The notes beneath the pieces were generated by a model. The model was not told where the DNA came from and did no database searches. It saw nothing but the letters and a program-made list of their open reading frames with translations. Below, in pieces: positions 56,637-64,000 of a DNA stretch of 64,000 bases (the stretch's first letter is position 1; each line of letters opens with the position of its first letter). The stretch lies in the NCBI GenBank assembly GCA_037893245.1, contig JBAIAA010000259.1, forward strand, positions 124,001 through 188,000, written 5' to 3'. Source of the stretch: Crossaster papposus. Its lineage: Eukaryota > Echinodermata > Asteroidea > Velatida > Solasteridae. A program made the position numbers and the translations under genes.

Positions 56637-56642
56637 AATAAA
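56637..56642 (+). terminator. Possible polyadenylation signal of the dUTPase gene
   Basis: AATAAA lies 112 bp after the dUTPase stop, in the 179-bp gap between this gene and the convergent membrane-protein ORF. Confidence 0.45.
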
Positions 56643-56704
56643 CGGTATGGTGTTTTTTTCGACAAAAGACACCAACCGATTATTTTTACTTTTACATATT
56701 TCAA

Positions 56705-57148
56705 TCAGGCATCTCCAAACAAAAAACTGTTTTTTGTTTGAGTTTTAGTAGATGTGTATATTTCAAGGTCTGAATCGATTTCGTCAGACTCTATTAAAGT
56801 TGTTAGTTCCTTTTTTGTAACTGCTGGGCGTTTCCACACTTTGCTTTTTGATATTTTTTTTTGGTTTAAAGACATGTTATAGTTGTTGACTCTAGAAAGT
56901 AACGGCGTTTTTTGGGGGATAGTCGTGTTGTAACAATTAACGAGGAGAAACATCGCCGCTGTCAAGGTACTAATCAGCGTGATCAGCGTAAAAATAAAAA
57001 ACGTGGTATCTAACAACTCAGACATCCACGCGGTTAAAAATACAAATTCGCGGCGTAATTGCAGTATGTCTTCTTGCATAACAGGCATGCCCGGTATGGG
57101 TCTGTAGTCTGCTGCGTTGCACATTATCTCTTCTAGATTTTTGGTCAT
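56705..57148 (-). CDS. Virus-like single-pass membrane protein, 147 aa
   Basis: The minus-strand ATG occupies 57,146-57,148. A hydrophobic segment at about residues 46-71 (TTFFIFTLITLISTLTAAMF) is long enough to span a membrane. The N-terminal 45 residues are short and mixed and the C-terminal 75 are polar with Lys/Ser/Thr and an acidic patch (IESDEIDSDLEIY). I see no signal peptide. It converges on the dUTPase gene and its start codon overlaps that of the divergent ORF at 57,147. A minor virion or infected-cell membrane protein is likely, but no family is recognised. Confidence 0.6.
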   Translation of the reverse strand: MTKNLEEIMCNAADYRPIPGMPVMQEDILQLRREFVFLTAWMSELLDTTFFIFTLITLISTLTAAMFLLVNCYNTTIPQKTPLLSRVNNYNMSLNQKKISKSKVWKRPAVTKKELTTLIESDEIDSDLEIYTSTKTQTKNSFLFGDA

Positions 57149-57464
57149 GGCGTTTTATCTCGGCGATACTCTCGTAGAACGACCAGCTTTTTGTATGGGA
57201 GCACAAGACGATCTTTTTCAGACGAGCACCGCCAAGAGAGAGTGGTTAATCAAAACGTTTAACGATTCGCCGTTAGACAACCCGTTAAACCCATATATAA
57301 CTAAAGCACACGAAAATTTGACCAGACAAAACGTCGATAGAGTGATACTGGCGTGTGCGTTATGGGGCACTGGAGTCAAACCGTCGCTCGACGGTTTTAT
57401 ATCTGGTGACAGACGGGCGACTGCAATATACAACGGAGCGCTGCCTTTTGCGCTAGTTCGATAA
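57147..57464 (+). CDS. Virus-like ORF, 105 aa
   Basis: The first ATG is at 57,147-57,149 (an in-frame TTG at 57,117 is an unlikely start). It encodes MAFYLGDTLVERPAFCMG and ends in NGALPFALVR at 57,464. It abuts the next open frame, which has no ATG near its start, so both may be one gene split by a shift near 57,447-57,465. Composition is CpG-rich and no family is recognised. Its promoter would have to lie within the divergent membrane-protein ORF. Confidence 0.6.
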   Translation: MAFYLGDTLVERPAFCMGAQDDLFQTSTAKREWLIKTFNDSPLDNPLNPYITKAHENLTRQNVDRVILACALWGTGVKPSLDGFISGDRRATAIYNGALPFALVR

Positions 57465-57465
57465 T

Positions 57466-58211
57466 TTGTGTGTCTGTGCGTTTTTACCGCTCGTCACACA
57501 GCCTCGTGTGCTGGACGCAATTGAACGGCGCCAAAAAAGTCAGACAATTTTTGAAGAGATTGATGCAGACGCAGTGTCGTCGTTTGACAGATTGATGATC
57601 GACGTCGATCACCGTTATCAATTTGATTTTACCAGGCCTCAGATTGTAAGACTTGCTACAATATTTGCAGCGTGGTTTGAAGTAGAGCAACGATTGGTCG
57701 ACGCGCACGTCGCCCAAAATAAACTGGCGCCCGTCGACGCACTGTGCGATTTTGTATTTGTGGTTTTGCCGACATGCGTATCCGAAATCAATCGGTGCAG
57801 TTTAAATCCTCTAGTGGCTAATTATGCTGGGTTTTTGAGATGTGCGCGAGCGCTATATGCCGTGGCTATACGATCGGTGCCTGGTAATCGCTTGATACAA
57901 GATTTTGATACGCGCGTCGTGGCACCTCTGCGTGTGCATTACACAAAATTAAAATCGAGTTTGGGGGAGTGGAGAGAGCCCACATATTGTTGCGAATCAC
58001 CTCCAACATTAAGATTGTCCCTCTTAGAAAATGCGATTTTTGGAAATGATCCCGAGGCGCGCTTCACTAACCCGTTTTCACTGCGCGTACTGGTCGACGT
58101 CGCGCAGCTCTTTAAATATATCGACGCAGACAGGGGTTGCTTTTTTTGGCTCAACTGCATTTTGAGGCCGCTGAGACTGCGCTGTATTGACGGTCGCCCA
58201 AATAGACCAGC
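57466..58211 (+). pseudogene. Virus-like ORF, first part, cut by a 5.1-kb element
   Basis: An open frame without a near ATG starts right after the stop of the previous ORF and reads through about 248 codons to the insertion point at 58,211; the apparent stop (58,225-58,227) belongs to the inserted element. Features include FEEIDADAVSSFDRLMIDV, several Cys residues and an aromatic Cys-rich segment near its end (CFFWLNCIL). The frame continues beyond the element from 63,316. No family is recognised. It is probably a structural or replication protein of the same virus; the initial part may be the ORF at 57,147. Confidence 0.6.
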
Positions 58212-58319
58212 TAGTCAGGTGGCTTAGCGACAATTTTCAGGATTAACGTTACCGGCCGGACAAAAGTACCAAATTTGGCATAGAGTTTATTTTCGACCTA
58301 TCTATTGATTTTATCCGTG

Positions 58320-58700
58320 GAACCCACTTGATCGGTTCCGATTTTCCAAGATGGCGGCCAAAATCCAAGATGGCCGCCAGAAACAAAGGAAATGTCATAT
58401 ATCTGGCTGTAAAAATCGGAGATGAACAAATGAGGTGTCAATTCAGGTGTTTCCGGGGTCACTGAAACAGATGCTGGTTATGGCATGTTGCTCGGGTCAC
58501 CCATTTCCAAGATGGCTGCCAAATTTAAAAATGGCCGCCAAAAAAAAGAAAATTACGTATTTCTGACTGTGAAAATCGGAAATGAACAAATGAGGTGTGA
58601 ATTCAGGGGTTTCTTGGGTCACTGAAACAGATGCTGGTCATGGCACTTTGCTCGGGTCACCCATTTCCAAGATGGTGGCCAATATAACAAAAAATACACA
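58320..58700. repeat. Subterminal repeats with YY1-like words, left arm
   Basis: About three diverged repeats contain CCAAGATGGCGGCC or AAGATGGCTGCC. AAGATGGCGGC is the consensus YY1 site. The inverted counterpart lies at about 62,700-63,195. Confidence 0.65.
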
Positions 58701-59040
58701 TTGTCACTGTTAAGCCTGTACATACTGGTAGTATTCAGGAATTGTATCTACAATTGTTCAATACAATGTATTGTAACGGAACTGGGTAGGGCCTATATGC
58801 CGACTCGTATGCACGTCTAGTTAATCTAAAAATATATTGCTCATGTAGGATCACGCTTTCATACTGCGTGATACATGGCGCAGAGGCCAATCATCAACGC
58901 ACGGCTGCATGATCAGCGTTAAGCAACCAATTACCGGTTCACGTATCTTCTGCCTGGTAACTGCATAGATAATTAGCGCGTGGTGACCAATCGCCGTAGC
59001 GCATTTTCGCGACTTCTGTGGTCTTTTGCGCCGTTTCTAG
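58701..59040. other. Interior of foldback element, no gene
   Basis: Non-coding sequence between the left arm and the Gypsy relic. Short inverted words occur but no family feature. Confidence 0.4.
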
Positions 59041-61280
59041 TCAGTTCGGTGGATGGCGTCAATACTAGAAGAAGTACCTGAAGTACCCAAAGAATTACTG
59101 TGGGCACAATTGCGACAGTTGAGGTTGACTCGGTAGTGGTGCCGGGTGAGAGTCGTTGGTGTGAGGTTTAAGGAGGCTTGCCAAGTTACCTGCATGATAT
59201 AATACGACCGTAGTAAGATCAACCTCGCTGAGGAATATCATGAGGAGGTGAAGGCATGCCTGATAGAATTTCAGGATGTATTTTCTTCTAAAGCACCACA
59301 TCAGTACGGGCGATGCGAGGCCTAACAAGGAGAGGCTTCGGCGCAATCCCTTGTGTAATCAGGAGGAGATATAGAGGCAGGTTGGAGATTTGAAGAAGCG
59401 AGGGTTTATCGAGCCATCCTATATAGTCCCTGGGCTGCAAATGTTGTGTTAGTCCGGAAGAAGGACGGAACTAAGCGATTTTGTGTCGACTATCGGGGTC
59501 TGAATAAGGTAACAATCAAAGATGCTTACCCTGTCCCTCGTATCGACGAGACACTAGATGCGTTGGTGGGTGCACAGTGGTTTTCCACTCTCGATTTAGC
59601 GTCCGGTTATTAGCAGGTCGACCTCGATGAGGATGCCAACCAGAAGTTAACCTTTGTAGTGCGGAACGGTTTATACAGCTGGCGCTGCATGCCCTTTGGT
59701 CTGTGCAACGCCTCTGCGACATTTGAAAAATTGATGAAGAGGGTGATGACAGGTCTTCAGTGGGACATCCTGCTGATATACCTGGACGATGTCATTGTGT
59801 TTGGCAAGACTGTAAAAGAGGAGATTGAACGACTGCAAGTCGTCTTCTCCAGGTTGAGGCGAGCTGGTTTGAAGTTGAAGCCTGGTAAGTGCTTCTTGTT
59901 TCAGATATCAGTGGGCTATTTGGGACATATTGTGTCGCCTGAAGGTGTGGCTACCGACCTTGAGAAGGTTCGGGCCGTGGCCAATTGGCCAACACCTAAG
60001 TGTGTTTAGGAAGTTTGAAGCTTTTTAGGCCTCGCTTCATATTACCGGATGTTTTTTAGGGGATTTGCAGAGGTTGCTTCACCGTTGCATGCGCTGACTG
60101 AAAAGTCGCGTGAGTTCAAGTGGACAGATGCCTTCCAACAGGCATTTGTTGAGTTAAAGTTGAGTTAAAGTGGGGATGGGATTGGGGCAGTTTTGTCTCA
60201 GATCCATGATGGGGAAGAGAAGGTTATCGGCTTTGCGAGCTGTAAACTCAGCAAGGCAGAGAGGAACTACTGTGTTACCCGGAGAGAACTTCTGGCGGGA
60301 GTTGTCTACCTCAGGAAGTTTAGACAGTTCCTGTATGGTCAGAAGGTGCTACTCTGAACCGACCATGCTGCTCTTATAGGTGAATGCTTAATTTTAAGGA
60401 CCCCAAGGATCAGCTTGCCAGGTGGCTGGAAGTGATCAGCGAGTACGATTTGACAATTCAACACAGACCTGGGCGGAAGCATGGAAATGCTGATGGGTTG
60501 TCCCGGAAGGCCTGCGAACAGTGTGGTCGTGCTGACGCTGATGAAGCGTCAGAGACCGTTGAGGCTTCGAATAAGGCCAAGGTGACAACGATCAGTGAGG
60601 TTGACGATGGTCGCCATGTGGTTGACTCTGACATGCCGATCCTAGAGGCGAGGGTGAGGTGCATCTTTGCTCAACCACACTTGCCTAAGGATGCAGTCAG
60701 AGAGGGTCAACTTGATGACAGAAGTATTGGTTGGGTGATTAGGTCCTCTTGGAATCAGTGGAAGGTGCAGGACGGTGTCCTAGAAATTAGGAGTCCGGCG
60801 ATGGGAAGTCCGTGAGGTTGCGACTGGCACTTCCTGATAAATTTAGAGAGGTCGTACTTCAGGAGCTGCATGGTGGCCGGACGAGTGGCCAGACGAGTGG
60901 GCATTTAGGGGTCAATAAGACTTTGGTCAAGGTCAAGTTGCAATACTATTGGCTCGGAATGACCGCGGATGTGAGGTCATTTATCAGACTAGATGTTGCG
61001 AGCTGTGTGGGAGGAGGACATCTCCTGCGAAGTAAAGAGTTTCCCCGCTCAAACAGTATTTGGTGGTCGAGCTCATGGAGAAAGTGGCGGTGGATTTGCT
61101 GGGGCCACTCCCTCGGTGTGACACTTTAGGAAACCTGCAAGGAGGTATCCTGAGAGGAAGCATAGGCTTCCCGTTAGATATAGGGATTAGGTTAGCCATC
61201 ACCAAGGAACACTTATTTGGACGGCAAGCTGGTGCAGGAAGAAGCGCCAGTTTTGACTGCCAGTTTTGTCGGAGTTAATC
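59041..61280 (+). pseudogene. Decayed Ty3/Gypsy pol
   Basis: Pieces of pol lie in order in changing frames with stop codons. FQDVFSSKAP near 59,265 precedes the reverse transcriptase, which runs [18 protein letters not shown] near 59,460, STLDLASGY followed by a TAG near 59,611, and CMPFGLCNASATF and LIYLDDVIVFG to about 59,800. RNase H remains around 60,180-60,370, then a connecting region (IQHRPGRKHGNADGLSRK) near 60,450. The integrase zinc region (HLGVNKTL) lies near 60,900 and DLLGPLPR near 61,095. The lineage differs from the intact element at 13.9-19.9 kb. Neither LTR was found. Several stops and shifts make it clearly dead. Confidence 0.8.
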
Positions 61281-61321
61281 CGTCACATCCTACACCACAT
61301 TAACATATCCATACCACTTTA

Positions 61322-61342
61322 TAAGATTCAGCTTTGCTGAAT
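61322..61342. repeat. Short hairpin before the Tc1 element
   Basis: AGATTCAGC, TTT, GCTGAATCT. Just downstream, 61,382-61,435 carries a TATATAGCGCTTTT...AAAGCGCTTTATATA inverted pair, a motif common in animal intergenic DNA. Confidence 0.5.
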
Positions 61343-61450
61343 CTAAAAATAATTTACACCTCTATATAATAATGCTAGTTCTTATATAGCGCTTTTAGAC
61401 TCCCACAATGTGGGTGTATCAAAGCGCTTTATATACAAATTTCTGTCATA

Positions 61451-62686
61451 AACACCTCAACAAAAGTAACTCCCCCTCACTACAGTTCGTCATAACATCG
61501 TCAGGTAAAACATTTTACCAATCAAACTTAGTTAAAAATAATCCTATGACTGTTTCCTAAATGTTGTTGGAAAATAAAAGATGTCCATAACTTCATGGCT
61601 GAATGAGCTCAAATGAATGAACAAAACTGCCCTTCTCAAAAGTCACAAAAGTTGATCAAATCTTCAGGTTAGTATCGCGTGTATCCACAACGCCTGTTAA
61701 TGACCGCCTGGTCTTCGACCACCCAACCGCCAGAGAGTTTCGACGCAGACGATTACATGGCGCTTGCACAATGCTGGACTTTGTGCTCGACGTCTAGTGA
61801 AGAAGGCCACCCTGGAACTACGACACTGACAAGCGCGTATGTTATGGGCCACAGCTCATGTTCGATGGACCAGACAGCAGTGGAGCAATGGGTTGTTCAC
61901 GGTGAGATGAGAAGTTGTCTGCGTCACATTGATGGCCGGAGACGTGTGTGGCGTCGAGTTAGAGAGCAACATGCCGAGTGCTGTGTTCAGCCAGTTACAG
62001 CCTATGGTGGCGGTAGTGTAATGGTGTGGGGTGGTATTAGCCTTACCAGGAAAACACCACTTGTGCAGATTGCTGGCAACCTGACAGCTCAACGATATGT
62101 TGACGAAGTGCTGCGTCCACATGTTGCACCACTTGCTGCAGCCCACGGTGGAGCATTTGTTTACATGGATGGCAATGCCCCACCACACAGAGGGAGAGTA
62201 GCTACTGCATACTTGGCTGGTGAAGTCATCAATCGAATGGTGTGTCCGGCATGCTCGCCTGACCTCAATCCCTTAGAGCACCTCTGGGACCAGCTGAAGC
62301 GATCTGTATATCCTCACATCAACGCCAACAGCAACCTGGCTCACCTATCCCATCTTCTGCAGGTTCAGTGGAATGCACACAGCAGCGTGTCGCCAGCTTG
62401 ATCAACACCATGAGAAGACGGTGCCAGGCGGTCATTACTAACAAGCGTGGTGGATACACGCGATACTGACCTGAAGATTTGATCAACTTTTGTGACTTTT
62501 GAGAAGGGCAGTTTTGTTCATTCATTTGAGCTCATTCAGCCATGAAGTTATGGACATCTTGTATTTTCCAACAACATTTAGGAAACAGTCATGGGATTAT
62601 TTTTAACTAAGTTTGATTGGTAAATGTTTTACCTGACGATGTTATGACGAACTGTTGAGAGGGGGAGTTACTTTTGTTGAGGTGTT
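61451..62686 (+). mobile_element. Tc1/mariner element, decayed, with long inverted repeats
   Basis: Ends AACACCTCAACAAAAGTAAC and complement are flanked by TA (61,449-61,450 and 62,687-62,688). The inverted repeats are about 235 bp long each. The single transposase reading frame is damaged. Confidence 0.85.
61679..62401 (+). pseudogene. Tc1-type transposase remnant
   Basis: The middle and late parts are recognisable: GRRRVWRR, GGGSVMVWGGIS, NLTAQRYVDEVLRPHV and SPDLNPLEHLWDQLKR, which carries the catalytic Glu. The first catalytic block is degenerate, the second reads MDGNAPPH in place of the usual Asp-Asn-Ala form, and the N-terminal DNA-binding part is out of frame. The natural C-terminal end (INTMRRRCQAV, nt about 62,402-62,435) lies in another frame after a shift near 62,385. 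The protein cannot be active. Confidence 0.8.
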
Positions 62687-62699
62687 TATATCTTAAATG

Positions 62700-63195
62700 T
62701 AGTATTGGCGGCCATTTTGAAATTTGTCATTTGAGCAAAATGTCATGGCCAGCATCTATTTCCGTGACCCCAGAAACCCCTGAATTGACACCTCATTTGT
62801 TCATTTTCGATTTTCACATTCAGATATACGTAATTTTCTTTTTTTTGGCAGCCATTTTGAAATTTGGCCGCCATATTAGAAATGGGTGACCCGAGCAACA
62901 TGCCATGACCAGCATCGGTTTAAGTGACCCCGGAAACACCTGAATTGACACCTCATTTGTTCATTTCCAATTTTCACACTCAGAAATACGTAATTTCCTT
63001 TTTTTTGGCGGCCATTTTGAAATCTGGCCGCCATCTTGGAAATGGGTTACCCGAGCTACATGCCATGACCAGCATCTGTTTCACTGACCCCGGCAACACC
63101 TGAATTGACACCTCATTTGTTCATCTCCAATTTTTATGACATTTCCTTTGTTTCTGGCGGCCATCTTGGATTTTGGCCGCCATCTTGGAAAATCG
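62700..63195. repeat. Subterminal repeats with YY1-like words, right arm
   Basis: Inverted counterpart of the left arm repeats, with GGCGGCCATCTTGG or GGCAGCCATTTTG words and CACCTCATTTGTTCAT phrases in three to four copies. Confidence 0.65.
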
Positions 63196-63315
63196 GAACC
63201 GATCAAGTGGGTTCCACGGATAAAATCAATAGATAGGTCGAAAAGAAACTCCATGCCAAATTTGGTACTTTTGTCCGGCCGGTAACGTTAAATTTGCTAA
63301 GCCACCTGACTAAGC

Positions 63316-63733
63316 CTCGTTAAAGACAAAATGCGCCGATAACTTTTTCTTTACTCTGTCGGCTGCCACGTTAAAAAAACTCTGTCAACAAAATCGATAT
63401 ATAAACGTGGACGCCCGAGATGTCAGCGACAACGCCGACGAGGGACTGCACATCGACATGCCCGCGGATCTTTTTGTGTTTTATGATGCCGTTCGCCGGT
63501 TTGGGTGTTGCTGCGACGACGTTTATTCTGCGTTTATAAACAGCGTTGTCGACAGCGGTAGAAGGCTCAGCGGCCGTCTCTATGTGCCGACGAACGCCGA
63601 TAAGTCTAGTGGTAAAAAGACTGGCAAAATTAAGGTGGCTCATCACGTCGAGCAAGTGGTCGCCGCTGTATGTAACTCCGTCGTACGTGTGAGCAAAACC
63701 GTCGTGTTTGTGAGTAGAGCGTCGTACGTGTGA
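63316..63733 (+). pseudogene. Virus-like ORF, second part, after the 5.1-kb element
   Basis: The frame is open from the right edge of the element through CADNFFFTLSAATLKKL and MPADLFVFYDAVRRF to about 63,680, where a 41-bp tandem repeat begins and the frame soon stops (63,733). Its phase equals that of the ORF ending at 58,211 once the element and one AGC are ignored, so both parts belong to one gene. It is CpG-rich, with a Cys cluster (FGCCCDDVY) and a basic tail (SSGKKTGKIK). No family is recognised. The end may be altered by the repeat expansion. Confidence 0.6.
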
Positions 63734-64000
63734 GCAAAACCGTCGTGTTTGTGAGTAGAGCGTCGTGCGTGTGGAGAGCCCCGTCGTACGTGTGAGCAAA
63801 ACCGTCGTGTGTGTGAGTAGAGCGTCGTGCGTGTGGAGAGCTGCGTCGTACGTGTGAGCAAAACCGTCGTGTTTGTGAGTAGAGCGTCGTATGTGTGAGC
63901 AAAACCGTCGTGTTTGTGAGTAGAGCGTCGTACGTGTGAGCAAAACCGTCGTGTTTGTGAGTAGAGCGTCGTGCGTGTGGAGAGCCCCGTCGTACGTGTG
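63679..64000. repeat. 41-bp tandem repeat, runs off the window
   Basis: Units of 41 bp (CGTCGTACGTGTGAGCAAAA, then CCGTCGTGTTTGTGAGTAGAG) alternate with a shorter 20-21 bp variant (CGTCGTGCGTGTGGAGAG). The two halves of the unit resemble each other, so it grew from a motif of about 20 bp. As 41 is not a multiple of three, no frame stays open. Minus-strand ORFs across it are repeat translation. Confidence 0.85.

Larger units (their letters stand above)
58212..63312. mobile_element. 5.1-kb foldback element with AGC target duplication
   Basis: The ends begin TAGTCAGGTGGCTTAGC and are inverted copies for roughly 500 bp on each side (58,212 to about 58,700; about 62,700 to 63,312). AGC flanks the element at 58,209-58,211 and 63,313-63,315. 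Each arm is made of repeats of about 120 bp with CAAGATGGCGGCC-type words and ACAAATGAGGTGT phrases. The interior holds a dead Gypsy fragment and a dead Tc1 element. The superfamily is unclear; a 3-bp duplication occurs in several. It carries no transposase of its own that I can see. Confidence 0.8.

Noticed and set aside
58200-58230. TA target duplication for the 5.1-kb foldback element (Tc1-like)
   Set aside because: TA also flanks the palindromic ends, but only the AGC triplet leaves the viral frame continuous on both sides.
63371-63943. 190-residue minus-strand ORF in the 41-bp repeat
   Set aside because: It consists mostly of repeat translation (RTTLYSQTRRF type) and lies opposite the viral frame.

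Overview
The window looks like repeat-rich nuclear DNA of a marine invertebrate, perhaps an invertebrate deuterostome such as amphioxus. The reasons are many copies of the ACATGTAC and TAGGCCTA words, dense animal-type transposons (Ty3/Gypsy, a Helentron with an endonuclease, piggyBac-, Harbinger- and Tc1-type elements) and satellites. The species call is an impression from word usage, not a proof. I found no convincing ordinary host gene, no rRNA or tRNA gene and no CRISPR array.

Layout. 1-9.2 kb: AT-rich DNA without a recognisable gene, ending in a diverged duplication series and a young 503-bp tandem array (7.38-9.24 kb). 10.1-11.1 kb: a short CpG-rich block with two compact, virus-like ORFs. 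11.1-12.7 kb: a 316-bp inverted-repeat element and a first block of TGACGTCA repeats. 13.0-20.8 kb: a 766-bp tandem duplication whose second copy carries a young full-length Ty3/Gypsy element (13,925-19,922, minus strand, intact gag-pol), followed by a large palindrome. 21.65-23.65 kb: a 2-kb foldback element with a 234-bp TTAA-flanked element nested in one arm. 24.2-25.06 kb: an inverted-repeat element. 25.6-36.2 kb: a Helentron with ORF1 (PHD finger, herpes-tegument-like cysteine protease, OTU protease) and ORF2 (zinc fingers, HUH Rep, PIF1-like helicase, endonuclease), the latter broken by two frameshifts. 36.4-43.7 kb: satellites of about 91 bp, a duplicated flank, hairpins and two more TTAA elements. 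44.3-50.4 kb: a long block of repeats packed with perfect CRE palindromes, E-boxes, ETS palindromes and CTCF-like sites.

50.69-58.21 kb plus 63.31-64.0 kb: a second, larger CpG-rich block that reads like a piece of a large dsDNA virus genome. ORFs are tightly packed, overlap or abut, and one divergent pair shares its start codons. One gene is a clear dUTPase-family protein. Three transposons sit inside these ORFs: a 1.19-kb element (TTA duplication), a 1.80-kb composite element (TAA duplication) that splits the dUTPase near codon 4, and a 5.1-kb foldback element (AGC duplication) that itself carries a dead Gypsy copy and a dead Tc1 copy. In each case the reading frame on the two sides matches when the element and one copy of the duplicated triplet are ignored. 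So these were virus-like genes that later took up host transposons, which argues for a resident, decaying endogenous viral sequence. A herpes-like virus is a reasonable guess (dUTPase of about double length; herpes-like sequences have been reported in association with the amphioxus genome), but only the dUTPase is recognisable, so the family is not settled.

Functionally the window is mainly a record of nested invasion. The two features most worth following are the endogenous virus block and the adjoining regulatory-motif repeats.
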